DNA of 64,000 nt from Plantago ovata (taxonomy: Eukaryota; Streptophyta; Magnoliopsida; Lamiales; Plantaginaceae): positions 98,361,050 to 98,425,049 of the forward strand of contig CM051456.1 in NCBI GenBank assembly GCA_028274465.1, written 5' to 3'. The translations under genes were made by a program, and so were the position numbers. Shown in pieces: positions 1-11,100 of the stretch. The first letter of the stretch is position 1. Every line of letters starts with the position of its first letter. A model generated the notes under the pieces. It had not been told where the DNA came from. It searched no databases and saw only the letters and a list, made by a program, of their open reading frames with translations.

Positions 1-1085
1 TTGAAGAAACGGAAAAAAAAATGGATGTATTAGAAAACGGCGATGTATAATATGAACACGAAAACGCCGATGTCTAATAATAGCTAATTTAAAAAATCTT
101 CCGATACAGGTAAATAATTATTGGGTAACTAAAAAAGCTAAAATATTGTCTTACTGATAAATAGAAATTTAACTAATTATATAGGGTTAAATTAGTCTAT
201 ACATATATAGACACTAATTAGTAGGAAGTTTTCATGTAAAACTTATTTGATAGAAACAATTAGGAATGACGCCGATTTGTAATTCACCCTTTGTACAAAT
301 TGGTGATACTTTTAAAGAGTTTCTATCAAATAAGGGTGACCTAAATAGTTTACTTCAAATTAGTGAAAACTTTATATCGAATTGGTGATGGTACTAATTT
401 TAGTATTTATTAGATTAACTAATACTCCTATAATTTCTCCAACTTCTATCAATTAACTAATCAGAAATCTCTTTTTCTACGCCAAACTGAATTCAACCAT
501 TCTCTCTTTTCATTCCCCATAACATTTTTCGATTGTCATCATCATCAACAGGTAAATTTCATACCTTTTTCATTTTCTTGAATATCATTTTATACCTTCC
601 TTAAAGATACATGCTGCTAAAGATACATGAGTTGGAGATATGTGCTTAAAGATACATGAATTGGAGATGCATCCTTAAAGATACATGAGTTGGATTGGAG
701 AATCAGGAAGGATGCATAACATTTCCCGATATATTCGCCCAGAAAATAGATTCATGCTCAACCACAATATGCACATATTACTTCACTTATCCCCTTAAAC
801 AATTTAAAATCTCATTCTACAACGAGCCATGCGATATGCACAGATTGTTGCTTCCCAATGATTTTCTTGATTTCACCATAATTTACCTGGAATTATTTTG
901 ACAGCAGCTCATTAAATAATAACTACATATAACATGCTTCTACACTTCTAAATTTATTTGCTTGCAAAATTGAGATCAATTACCTCAGAACAAGAACAAT
1001 ATTGGCGAATTTTTGTTTGAGAGAGATGCTTTTGTTTCAAGACTCCAAATTACACATGAATAGAATGTTAATTTTTTTAGATTCT
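1..1085. repeat. Long direct repeat, copy 1 (unsplit)
   Basis: First copy of a sequence of about 1.1 kb that is repeated from 1415. The window opens inside it. No coding function is visible; the 68-residue ORF inside it is not conserved in copy 2. Its value is as a reference, because it keeps the uninterrupted empty sites for two elements that split copy 2: the octamer CTTCTATC at 443-450 and the nonamer ATTTTTGTT at 1009-1017. Similarity to copy 2 ends near 1085. From there to 1414 the DNA is AT-rich without a gene, apart from a short echo of the repeat start at about 1258-1290. Confidence 0.85.
242..334. repeat. Inverted repeat, copy 1
   Basis: A perfect 16-bp inverted repeat: CTTATTTGATAGAAAC at 242-257 and its reverse complement at 319-334, with a spacer of about 60 bp. 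The copy-2 version is longer (19 bp). It could be the remnant of a small foldback element or MITE, but no target duplication was identified. Confidence 0.6.
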
Positions 1086-1651
1086 AATGATCGAACTGCC
1101 GAATGCAGAATAACACTCAAAATAACAATTTCAACAAGAAAATAAAAAAAAAGATACATGCTATAAAGTTACCTTCAATCGATCGATCGATGATGCTTTG
1201 AACCCAATATATTAAAATTCTTGTGCAGATAAGATGCTTGTTAAATTGGGATATTTTCCAATACATGTAAATAATTATTGGATAACTAAAAAAAATAGGG
1301 ATGCTTGTCGTAGCACTTGATTTGGGACTAATTGGAATTCAATGCTAATAATAGGGCTTGGCAATTGAGGAAGTATGAAGAAGCTTGGAATGAGATGCTT
1401 GTGGGGAAGGAAGCTTGAAGAAACGGCAAAAAAAATGGATGTATTAGAAAACGGCGATGTATAATATGAACACGAAAACGCCGATGTCTAATAATAGCTA
1501 ATTTAAAAAATCTTCCGATACATGTAAATAATTATTGGGTAACTAAAAAGCTAAAATATTGTCTTACTGATAAATAGAAATTTAACTAATTATATAGGGT
1601 TAAATTAGTCTATACATATATAGACACTAATTAGTAGGAAGTTTTCATGTA

Positions 1652-1749
1652 ACACTTATTTGATAGAAACAATTAGGAATGACACCAATTTGTAATTCAC
1701 CCTTTGTACAAATTGGTGATACTTTTAAGAGTTTCTATCAAATAAGTGT
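1652..1749. repeat. Inverted repeat, copy 2
   Basis: A perfect 19-bp inverted repeat: ACACTTATTTGATAGAAAC at 1652-1670 and its reverse complement at 1731-1749, with a 60-bp loop. It is better preserved than copy 1 (242-334). The left arm is also present in the third partial copy near 6575. Confidence 0.65.
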
Positions 1750-1862
1750 GACCTAAATAGTTTACTTCAAATTAGTGAAAACTTTATATCAAATTGGTGA
1801 TGGTACTAATTTTAGTATTTATTAGATTAACTAATACTCTTATAATTTCTCCAACTTCTATC

Positions 1863-2638
1863 CTATGTTCTGAATCTCGTCTCGGAGGCCGTCTCGGACG
1901 ACCTCATGAGAAGGGTCAACCCGGGTCAACTGGGTTATCTCGGACATTTGTCTCGGATTTGTCTAGGAGCAGATAAAAAATATATAAAACTATATATATA
2001 ATTATTCTTAATTTTTATCTTAATTTTTATATAAAATCTATTACACTTGTTATAATTTAACACAACTATTGGACTATTTTGCAAATACACAAATTATTGA
2101 GTACTAATTCCCTAATAAAGTGAAAATTAGGTCACACTCATTCCTCAACTTTCTGCCCATTCTCGTGTTCTGCCTCCTATGCTTTCTTCCATGGCAGCTA
2201 ATAAGCCTCATCCATGTTATGAATTCCTCCACAAACCAAAATCACACACGTCTTGATGGAGTGCTCTAGCTTCATGGAATCCATCCTCTCACTACACTGA
2301 TGAGCATTGAACAACTCCATTCTTCTTCTAAAATGGCGATTGCCATTTACAGCTCCATACTTCTGGTTTCTCACTCCTCTCTTTAATACTCTCACTTCGG
2401 TAATGTTTACATCAGATCTGTTTGCCCAGATCTGGTACCCTTTGCCCCTTTTTTTTTCATTTCTTTTTTTAAGTTCTTTTGATTTTACATGGTGAAACTG
2501 GATTTTGCCCGGATTTTTAACTGAGTTTATCCTATGTCCGAGATTTTACCGATTTTAGCCTGAATCGGCCCGCTTAGGCCTCCGAAATCCGGTATACCCG
2601 GGTTGACCCAGGTCGACCCGCCGGGTTTAAAAACACAG
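1863..2638. mobile_element. hAT-like non-autonomous DNA transposon
   Basis: A 776-bp insertion in repeat copy 2, flanked by an exact 8-bp duplication CTTCTATC (1855-1862 and 2639-2646). The unoccupied site is seen once at 443-450 in copy 1. The ends form short imperfect terminal inverted repeats (CTATGTT at the left, CTGTGTT as reverse complement at the right). They are followed by GGGTCAACCCGGGT-like subterminal motifs on both sides. An 8-bp duplication with short TIRs is typical of the hAT superfamily. No transposase is encoded; the ORFs at 2198-2495 overlap on opposite strands and match nothing known to me. It would need a transposase in trans. Confidence 0.75.
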
Positions 2639-3317
2639 CTTCTATCAATTAACTAATCAGAAATCTCTTTTTCTACGTCAAACTCAAACTGAATTCAGCC
2701 ATTCTCTCTTTTCATTCCCCATAACATTTTTCGACTGTCATCATCATCAACAGGTAAATTTCATACCTTTTTCATTTTCTTGGATATCATTTCATACCTT
2801 CCTTAAAGATACATGCTGCTAAAGATAGATGAGTTGGAGATATGTGCTTAAAGATACATGAATTGGAGATGCATCCTTTAAGATACATGAGTTGGATTGG
2901 AGAATCAGGAAGGATGCATAACATTTCCCGATATATTCGCCTAGAAAAATAGATTCATGCTCAACCACAATATGCACATATTACTTCACTTATCCCCTTA
3001 AACAATTTAAAATCTCATTCTACAACGAGCCATGCGATATGCACAGATTGTTGCTTCCCACTTATTTTCTTGATTTCACCATAATTTACCTGAAATTATT
3101 TTGACAGCAGCTCATTAAATAATAACTACATATAACATGCTTCTACACTTCTAAATTTATTTGCTTGCAAAATTGAGATCAATTACCTCAGAACAAGAAC
3201 AATATTGGCGAATTTTTGTTGGGAAAAATACATAAATAAATCAATAAGCAACATTAATTACAAAAAAGTCATCTTAAGAAATCAATTACCAAATGCTCGC
3301 TCATTTATAGCTCCTCC

Positions 3318-3767
3318 TCCTCCTCCTCTTACAACGCCGTTTCCACCCGAGATTCCTCAATTAACACCCCTAATCCGATCAAGCTCCTCCACGTCTCCTT
3401 CAACCAGGACTACGGCTGCTTCGCCGCCGGCACAGACCGCGGATTCCGCATGTTCAACTGCGATCCGTTCCGAGAGATCTTCCGACAAGACTTCGAAGGC
3501 AACGACGGTGGAATTGGCGCCGTGGAGATGCTTTTCCGATGCAACATCCTTGCGTTAGTCGGCGGCGGCGATTCGCCGCAGTATCCGTTGAATAAGGTCA
3601 TGATTTGGGACGATCACCAGAGCAAGTGTATCGGTGAGCTGTCGTTTAGGTCGGAGGTGCGTGGGGTTAGGTTGAGAAGAGATAGGATTATCGTGGTTCT
3701 GGAGCAGAAGATATTTGTCTACAATTTCTCTGATTTGAAGCTGTTGCATCAAATCGAGACGATTTCG
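3318..3767 (+). pseudogene. Captured ATG18/WIPI exon fragment
   Basis: The frame through 3378-3767 reads as the N-terminal part of a plant ATG18 (WIPI/PROPPIN) autophagy protein. These are WD40 beta-propellers that bind PI3P on forming autophagosomes. Recognisable stretches are [63 protein letters not shown] and [17 protein letters not shown]. The fragment stops where the family continues with further blades and the phosphoinositide-binding FRRG motif; both are absent. It ends in a stop at 3783 inside the minisatellite. The likely reading is one exon copied into a Pack-MULE. The reading frame is still open, so transcription (sense or antisense) is possible, but a functional lipid-binding propeller is not. 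Confidence 0.85.
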
Positions 3768-5505
3768 GCTAGTTTCGGTGCTTGATACTTTCATTTCGCC
3801 TAGTTTCGGTGCTCGAACCTTTCATTTCGACTAGTTTCGGTGCATGATACTTTCATTTCACCTAGTTTCGGTCCATGATCGTTTGTTCTATGCTAGTTTC
3901 GGTGCTTGAAACTTTGATTTCGACTAGTTTCGGTCCGTGATCATTTGTTCTATGCTAGTTTCGGTGGTTGATCATTTGATTTCGCCTAGTTTCATTCCAT
4001 TTCTGCTAGTTTCATTTCATTTCTTCCTAGTTTCATTCCATTTTCTGCTAGTTTCAGTGCTAGTTTCAGCAACAATTAAAGCTAGTTTCAGCAACAAAAT
4101 GCTAGTTTCAATACAAGTGCTAGTTTTATTAGTTTCAGCAACAAAATGCTAGTTTCAACAACATAAATGTTAGTTTCATTAGTTTCGGCAACGCAAATGC
4201 TAGTTTCAGCATCACAAGTGCTAGTTTCATCAACACAAAATGCTAGTTTCATTAGTGTTAGCATCACGTGTGCTAGATTCAGCAACACAAATGCTAGTTT
4301 CATATTAGTTTCAACACATAAAATCTAGTTTCATAAACTAGTTTCAGACAAAAAGCTAGTTTCATAAACTAGCTGAAACTATATGAAACTAACTGTTAAT
4401 GCTAGTATCAACATCATACAAAAATAATTTCATTAATTTCAACAACAAAAATGATATTTTCAATAGTTTGAACATTATAAGTGCTGGTTTCCGCAACAAA
4501 AAAGCTAGTTTCATCAGCACAAATGCTAGTTTTCATTAGTTTCAGCATCACAAGTGCTAGTTTCAACAGCAAAATGCTAGTTTCATTAGTTTTCAGCATA
4601 ATAAATGCTAGTTTCAATAATTTGAGCATCATAATTGTTGGTTTCAGCAACAAAAAAGCTAGTTTCATCAACACAAATGCTAGTTTCATTAGTTTCAGCA
4701 TCACAACTGCTAGTTTCAACGACAAAATGCTAGTTTCATTAGTTTTCAACATTATAAGTGTTAGTTTCAATAGTTTGATGCTAGTTTCATTAACAAAAAT
4801 GCTAGTTACATCATCACTCCATTGTTAGTTTTATTAATGCAACTACAAAAATGTTAGTTTTATTAGTTTCAACAATACAAATACTAGTTTCATCAACAAA
4901 AATGTTAGTTTCATTAGTTTCACCATCATAATTGCTAGTTTCATCAACAAAAATGCTAGTTTCATTAATTTCACCATCATAATTGCTAGTTTCATCAACA
5001 AAAATGCTACTTTCATTAATTTCACTATCATAATTGCTAGTTTCATCAACAAAAATACTAGTTTCATTAGTTTCAACATCACAACTGTTAGTTTTCAACA
5101 ACAAAAAGTTAATTTTATTAGTTTCAACATCATGAGTGCTAGTTTCAGCAAAAAAATGCCAGTTTCGGCAAAAAAAAATGCTAGCTTCATTAATTTTGGC
5201 AAGTCAAAAGCTATTTGCGTTATTGTCAGCATCACAACTTCTAGTTTCAACGACAAAATGCTAGTTTCATTAGGTTTCAGCATCATAAGTGCTAGTTTCA
5301 GCAACAATTAAAGCTAGTTTCAGCAACAAAATGCTAGTTTCAATACAAGTGCTAGTTTTATTAGTTTCGGCAAACACGAATGCTAGTTTCATTAGTTTCA
5401 GCATCACAAGTGCCACACAAAATGTTAGTTCATTAGATTGATGCTAGTTTAATTAGTTTCGGCAACACAAATGCTAGTTTCAACGGCAAAATACTAGTTT
5501 CATTA
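3768..5505. repeat. CTAGTTTC minisatellite
   Basis: About 1.7 kb of diverged tandem repeats built on TGCTAGTTTCA spaced 20-30 bp apart. The first units read TAGTTTCGGTGCTTGATAC-like; later units read CTAGTTTCAGCAACAAAA-like. The array starts directly at the end of the ATG18 fragment (GGCTAGTTTCGGTG), so it may have grown from sequence at that boundary. The long minus-strand ORFs here (4088-5307) arise only because the repeat lacks stops in some frames. Confidence 0.9.
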
Positions 5506-5511
5506 GATTCT

Positions 5512-5710
5512 AGGGCACCAAAAAATAGAATGACCTTTTTTGTAAGACTACTTGTATTTTAGGGCACCATAAAAATAGAATGGCCTTTTTTGTAAGACTA
5601 CTTGTATTTTAGGGCACCATAAAAATAGAATGACCTTTTTTGTAAGACTACTTGTATTTTAGGGCACCATAAAAAATAGAATGGCCTTTTTTGTAAGATG
5701 TTTTTTAAAG
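5512..5710. repeat. Four 50-bp tandem repeats
   Basis: Four head-to-tail units, each starting AGGGCACCA, at 5512, 5561, 5611 and 5661, with only single-base differences. They lie just inside the right TIR of the Pack-MULE. Their CTTTTTTGTAAG part matches, in inverted orientation, the TTACAAAAAAG of the left subterminal region, so they are probably amplified subterminal sequence. Confidence 0.9.
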
Positions 5711-5837
5711 TGGTTGTTTTAGCAATTAGGTGCTTAGAGTGGTTATTTTATGTAATTTTCTGATTTTTGTTTGAGAGAGATGATTTTGTTTCAAGACTCC
5801 AAATTACACATGAATAGAATTTTAGTCTTTTTAGATT

Positions 5838-6494
5838 GGAAAAAATTGATCAAACCCCCCAAACTATTAATCATTTGAGATTATGCCCCCAAACTAATAA
5901 GTTTGGTGATTAACCTCCTCAACTATTATACTTTTGAGACAATGCCCCCGAAGTGACTTTTTTGGTTAAATAAATAGATAAAATAACATTTGTATGTGTT
6001 TAAATTTTATATATTTAACAAAAAAATATTTATTCATGTTCCATGACAACGAAGTTATATTTCACATGATATATAAAAAATTAAAAAATATAGTTCATCC
6101 GTAATTACTTTATAGTTGGACTTTTCAATTTATTTTTTCCACAAATTACTTTAAACTACATTGAAAAATATATAAATAATATTATATGTATCATCGAAGT
6201 ACTTTAAGTATAGTTTCACAATATTTTTATATATTTGTTTACATTATAAATTAAAAGCAATTTGTTGTCAAAATGTTTTCAAAACATTTAATAAAAAAAA
6301 TTTAATAAAAGTAATGGATGATGGACTAATTATAAATTATTTTAAAACTATAAAATAAAGTTTGAACGACACTTAAACATCATGATAATCGACAAAAGTG
6401 AATTTTATATCACAACATATAAAAATTAACATATTTGGTTGATTTATTAAGAGTTTATCATTAAATTTATTTTCTCGGGGGGCATTGTCTCAAC
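5838..6494. mobile_element. Truncated long-TIR MULE-like element
   Basis: Begins GGAAAAAATTGATCAAACCC and is related, in opposite orientation, to the complete element at 16254-16990. The left TIR of about 110 bp is present. The right side breaks off in GGCATTGTCTCAA, about 100 bp before the expected end, where the third partial copy of the long repeat starts. No coding capacity. Inserted in the tail of repeat copy 2. Confidence 0.7.
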
Positions 6495-6500
6495 ATCATG

Positions 6501-6620
6501 ATAGAAATTTAACTAATTATATAGGGTTAAATTAGTCTATACATATATAGACACTAATTAGCAGCAAGTTTTCATGTAACACTTATTTGGTAGAAAGGAA
6601 TGACACCAATTTCTTCACCC
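6501..6620. repeat. Long direct repeat, partial copy 3
   Basis: About 120 bp matching 165-265 of copy 1 and the same part of copy 2, including TAGACACTAATTAG and the left arm of the inverted repeat. It joins the broken end of the MULE-like element without a visible target duplication, so the junction looks like a deletion or recombination product. Confidence 0.75.
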
Positions 6621-7598
6621 AAAGATAAACGACCAAGTTTAGTCCATCTTACAATATCCAACTAACATCAATCGACAAAACAGTAAGTCGTGTACCCATC
6701 ATACCCCTACTCTCCGTCTATGAAGTTACAATAATGTCCCTCCTACTTCAATTTAATAATTTTAAATATCACACAGTAACGGCACATGTGGATGACCCAC
6801 ACATGGAACCCACTTTTCTCCACCCAGATAGAGCCATTTATCCGGCTATCGACCGAGATAATTTCCATTTTCTGAAGAATGACAACTCAGCAACGACAAC
6901 CAATCACGGGCCTGCCCTGGAGTTTTATCTCGGTCAGCTAAGCTAATTTATCTTCTAAAATACTATGACCAAACCGGGGCAATGTATTCACCAACAGTCT
7001 ATTAGCTGCTTTATCTATAGAACCAAACAGGTGCTCGGCAATTGGTAAGCCATCTCTAGAAAACCTCCAAACATCAGAGGATGTGGTTATTTAGACAATC
7101 TTCATGAAATGATGTAAACGAATGAAAATGTGGATTCATTCCCATATAGTATGTAAAAGAAGAAGAAAATATAGGGTGGGAGAGCGAGACCAACTCGTTA
7201 GGAAAAATATTTTTTTTGAAATTTATATTAATTTTATAACAAACCTATCAGCGAGGACATCATAGTTAGCATGCTTGCTCTTTTATTTCGTTTTCCCGGT
7301 TAATTCCTCTAACGGAAGGAAGTATCTACAAGAATGAGTATATCTCTATTATTACACTTAAGACATTTTCCAAGGTTAGTCAAGTTTAAATCCTAAAATA
7401 TTTGCATACAGGCTTATATATGCATACAATTTGATTTGATAGCATGTACTCAGGACTGGAGTGAGGAATTGAGGTTAGGGGGCGAGATTATAAATATAAG
7501 TTTTTAAAAGTTCGGGAGGGGGGAGGTGGGTGTGAGGGGCACGCCCACGTCGGACCCCCTAGCTCCACCTCTGTAAGTACTGTACGAAAATATACTAA
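6621..7598. other. Intergenic, no recognised gene
   Basis: AT-rich DNA with no supported gene. The 70-residue ORF at 6734-6946 has no recognisable motif. A G-rich stretch near 7480-7575 (GGGAGGGGGGAGGTGGG) resembles degraded transposon termini common in plants, but I cannot assign it. Confidence 0.5.
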
Positions 7599-7816
7599 GG
7601 CTCTGTTCTCTTCGTTTGAACAAAATAGAACTGAACTGATCTCAAATGAGCTGAACTGAACCGAACTGAATGAATCTGAGTTGAACTGAACTTATTTGTA
7701 GTATAAAATACTATGAAGCAAATATGAACCGAACTGAGCTCAATGCATCTGAACTGAACTGAACTGAACTGAATTGAATTTAAAATAATCAATTTTCAAA
7801 CGAAGAGAACATAACC
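7599..7816. mobile_element. Tourist-like (PIF/Harbinger) MITE
   Basis: A 218-bp element flanked by TAA on both sides (7596-7598 and 7817-7819). Terminal inverted repeats of 22 bp end in GTTCTCTTCGTTTGAA (perfect over the inner 16 bp, with mismatches near the tips). A 3-bp TAA/TTA target and small size are the signature of Tourist MITEs. The interior is a degenerate run of GAACTGAACT-type repeats. It lies about 370 bp upstream of the NRP gene start and could influence its promoter. Confidence 0.82.
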
Positions 7817-8039
7817 TAATTCCTAAGATTCATGAATCAGACTCGAAACAACATATAGTTCATTCTTTATGGAATCTAAAATTCATTTTTGATGTGCAAA
7901 ATTTCATATTTTTAATTTCAAAATTCCATTTATTGAAAAATATACTTTTATAAATTTTCTAACTTATTTTGTCCCATTAACTAATTTGGGGTGATTTGTG
8001 TTTTTTTTTTTCGGTTAGGGGCTAAAAAATCTAGTCACT

Positions 8040-8184
8040 ACTCAAGAGCCAGGCGAGGGTTTATTTAGGGTTTAAGCAACGGCCCTCAAAACAAAACATA
8101 AATAGAACAAACCAATAGTTCATTCTCTTTCTTCTTCCCGTCAATTTTCTAGGGTTTCTCTTTCTTCTCCAAATCAATTTAGCA
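8040..8184 (+). promoter_or_regulatory. NRP gene proximal promoter and 5' UTR
   Basis: The 145 bp before the NRP ATG contain two AGGGTTTA motifs (8056-8063 and 8066-8073). These match the plant telo-box (AAACCCTAA on the other strand), typical of promoters of genes active in dividing cells. A pyrimidine-rich leader (TTCTCTTTCTTCTTCCC, then GTTTCTCTTTCTTCTCC) follows. No clear TATA box is placed. The transcription start is not defined by sequence. Confidence 0.5.
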
Positions 8185-11100
8185 ATGGTCGCGGACAAGA
8201 AGAAGCAGAAATTGGGTGAGCCGGAAGATAACAGCGCTATCGATGAAAAGCTCGTTCTCTCCATCGAAAAGCTTCAGGAGGTTCAGGACGACCTCGATAA
8301 GGTATATCATCGATCGATGTTTTTCGATTCTTTTTCATCAATTTCTGTTGCTTTGTGTTCTCTGTTTCATCGTTTCGTTCTTTGTGTGTTAATGCTGCTT
8401 CCTATGTGTCAGCCTGTTAGGCAATTGTATAGCCATGAGAATTTCATCATCATCTCTGGTGAAATTTGGGGACAATTTGGGCTAATTCTAGCTAATTCCA
8501 ATTGCTGTTATTGAGATGAATGAAAAACTGATTGAAATTTGTTAATGTGCCTTTATTAGTGCTACGATTAGTATTTAAACATTGGCATCAAACATAAATA
8601 TATTTGCGATCATGACATATATTGATGATCAAAGTCATCAAGCTAGGGTCTTTGTTCAGTTTTGCTGATAAACGAGGCAAGAGACTGGGCATTGTGGTTG
8701 GTTAACAACGATATGAATTGTGCGACTTATAATTGCTTGTGAATATGTTTTTCATCTTTGGATATGCCGAGGAAGATTGGATGAGGCCTGGTTAATTAGC
8801 TTATCAGAATTAAACTACTTGTACATTTAAAGGTTGACTGGAAGTTTCTGTTTATTACCATATGATTATCTTTTCTGATCTTCATGGCATTTGTTAGCAT
8901 AAATGTCTTTCTTTGTAATGGGAATTACATTACCTCTGCACCAGTTGATTTCGAATAAATTGATTGCGGATCTATTGTAGTACTTGTACATTTTAAGGTT
9001 GACAGGAAGTTTTCGTTTGTTACCAATGATTATCTGACCCCTTTTCTGATCTATACAGCATTCATTAATGCACGTAAATGCCTATTAATTTCTTTTTTAT
9101 TTAGTGGGAATTGCGTTTCCGTTTGCACTAGTTTATTCATGTAAATTTATTGCAGTTCTATGGTAATTTATCCTTGCTACTATGAAAACCCCATAATCTT
9201 ACGTAAAGTGAAACTTTGCTACCAAATCTTATTATCAAGGGAAGTTTTGGAGTTTTAGGTTCTGAGCAACCAAAAGTCCCACCATTTGTTTTTCATATTT
9301 TCCAGATCGGTTGAAAGATACAAACTTTCTGTTCTTTCTTGAGATGTAATGTTTAAATATTTTGAAAGTTTTTTTGGGGTTTCTGGTCGAACATTCGTGT
9401 ACAATTGAAATATTCAACTAGACTTTCGGTTTTATCGCTCTGGTCACGTACTATTGAGTATTGCATTGTTGTTACCCAAAGTTTGTTACCCAAAGTAACT
9501 AGATTCTTTTTGTGCTCCGTCTGTTTCAGATCAATGAAGAAGCAAGTGAGAAAGTATTGGAAGTAGAACAGAAGTATAATGTGGTTCGCAAGCCTGTATA
9601 TGATAGGCGGAATGAAGTCATAAAATCCATTCCTGATTTTTGGTTGACCGCGGTTAGTGACTTTTGTAACAATCTACATTGAAGGAATATACGTAATTTG
9701 ATGGTGAGTCATTGCCATCTTGTGAAAACGATTTTTTTTATCTAATTGACTTAACCCCGTCCTTGCAGTTTCTGAGTCATCCTGCTCTGTTTGAACTTTG
9801 GACTGAGGAAGACCAAAAGGTAGGTCCCACCTGTCTCTCTTCCTCCACACTCTATGAGAACAATGAATGATTGTAGTCGATGCATTACTCTTGTATTTCC
9901 TATCCAGCAACATGTAATTGTAGTGAACTAAGCGTTCAAAAGGATCAATCACCACATAGTGTGGATTATTTCTTCTTCATTAACTGTGTTTCTTCCACTG
10001 ATATAGTTTTTCTTATGTATAGATTATGAAGTTTTTAACCAACCTTGATGTGGAAGATTTCAAGGATGTCAAATCTGGTTATTCCATCACATTAGTGAGT
10101 TTTTTCCTTCAACCATTTTGAAATTCGTTTTGGAGACCATTGCTGGCTTTTGGATGAGTTGGTGGTTTTGTTCTTAATGTTTCTTCTGTTCTACTTTTTC
10201 TCCTTTTCTATCAGGAATTTAAGGCTAACCCATACTTTGAAAATACTAAGTTAACAAAGACATTTGCGTTCCTCGAGGAAGGAACAATAAAAATAACTGC
10301 AACACCGATAAAGTGGAAAGAAGGCATGGTAAGCTGTCTGCATGTGTTTACTACTAAAATATAACATCAGTCTTGTCCTTCAAAATCACCATGATTGCAT
10401 CTGTGTTCTGCAGGGCATTTCTAATGGCGCTACTGAAGGCGATAAAGAAAAGAAGCGATCTCATTCTGAGGACAGGTTAGACTCTCTGTAAAATTTGATT
10501 TTCTCAGTACCTTACGACAAGTTTCTCAACTACCATATGAATAATTAAACACAATTTGGCTTTCTCAAAGTGATTTCAAGTGTAAAACAAACTAGAGTTT
10601 GCTCTTTCTTTAAGGACCCTTTCGTTTTTCTGTATAGCAGATCGGCTAGGTTGCAATTTGCTATACCTTTGATAACTTATGTTATCTGATATCCAAGTTT
10701 CTAGTTTGAACAAGGCTCATATGACAAGTAAACACATACTACATACAAAGAATTTTTCAAATTACCCAGTTTTATTCAGAAGTAAATAGTCAATCAGCAG
10801 TTTGGATTATTATGTGAGTGCTGCACCTTCAAATGTATTTGTTCTTTATGAGATCCACTATCGCTGTTTTGGTTTACGCTGTGAGGATTGATTTTGAACT
10901 TGTGAGTTGTGCATCTATGGTTTCAAATTGTAATTGATTCTTACTTTGTGTACATGAAATGCAGCTTCTTCACCTGGTTTAGTGACCGGGAGTGTAAGGG
11001 TGAATTAGATGATATTCAGGATGAGGTAATTTCTACCTTAAACATATTTATATCTGAACTGAAGCTCTTTCGGATCAGCTGTGACAGATTGATGCTTTTT

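Larger units (their letters stand above)
1415..3220. repeat. Long direct repeat, copy 2 (split)
   Basis: Second copy of the sequence at 1-1085, starting with the same TTGAAGAAACGG at 1415. It is interrupted at 1863-2638 by a hAT-like element and after 3220 by a Pack-MULE; its last piece lies at 5763-5837. Differences from copy 1 are scattered single bases and small indels, so the duplication is not very recent, and both insertions came after it. Confidence 0.85.
3221..5762. mobile_element. Pack-MULE carrying an ATG18 fragment
   Basis: A 2542-bp insertion flanked by an exact 9-bp duplication ATTTTTGTT (3212-3220 and 5763-5771), with the empty site at 1009-1017 in copy 1. The terminal inverted repeat begins GGGAAAAATACATAAA on the left and CAGAAAATTACATAAA on the right (reverse complement). 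Further in, TTACAAAAAAG occurs on both sides. A 9-bp duplication with AT-rich extended TIRs is the Mutator-like pattern. In order it holds the left TIR, a captured ATG18-like exon, a minisatellite of about 1.7 kb, four 50-bp subterminal repeats and the right TIR. It has no transposase. Confidence 0.82.

Noticed and set aside
695..901. 68-codon ORF in repeat copy 1
   Set aside because: Not kept in copy 2, where a base insertion and changes alter the frame; no motif.
3937..5307. Several ORFs of 70-118 codons on both strands
   Set aside because: They lie entirely in the CTAGTTTC minisatellite and encode only its repeats; overlapping frames on both strands are open because the unit lacks stops.
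5512..5710. Regular 50-bp repeats, CRISPR-like spacing
   Set aside because: Units are contiguous with no unique spacers, lie inside a MULE end, and the genome is a plant.
7480..7575. G-rich stretch resembling a transposon end
   Set aside because: No inverted repeat, target duplication or second copy found in the window.
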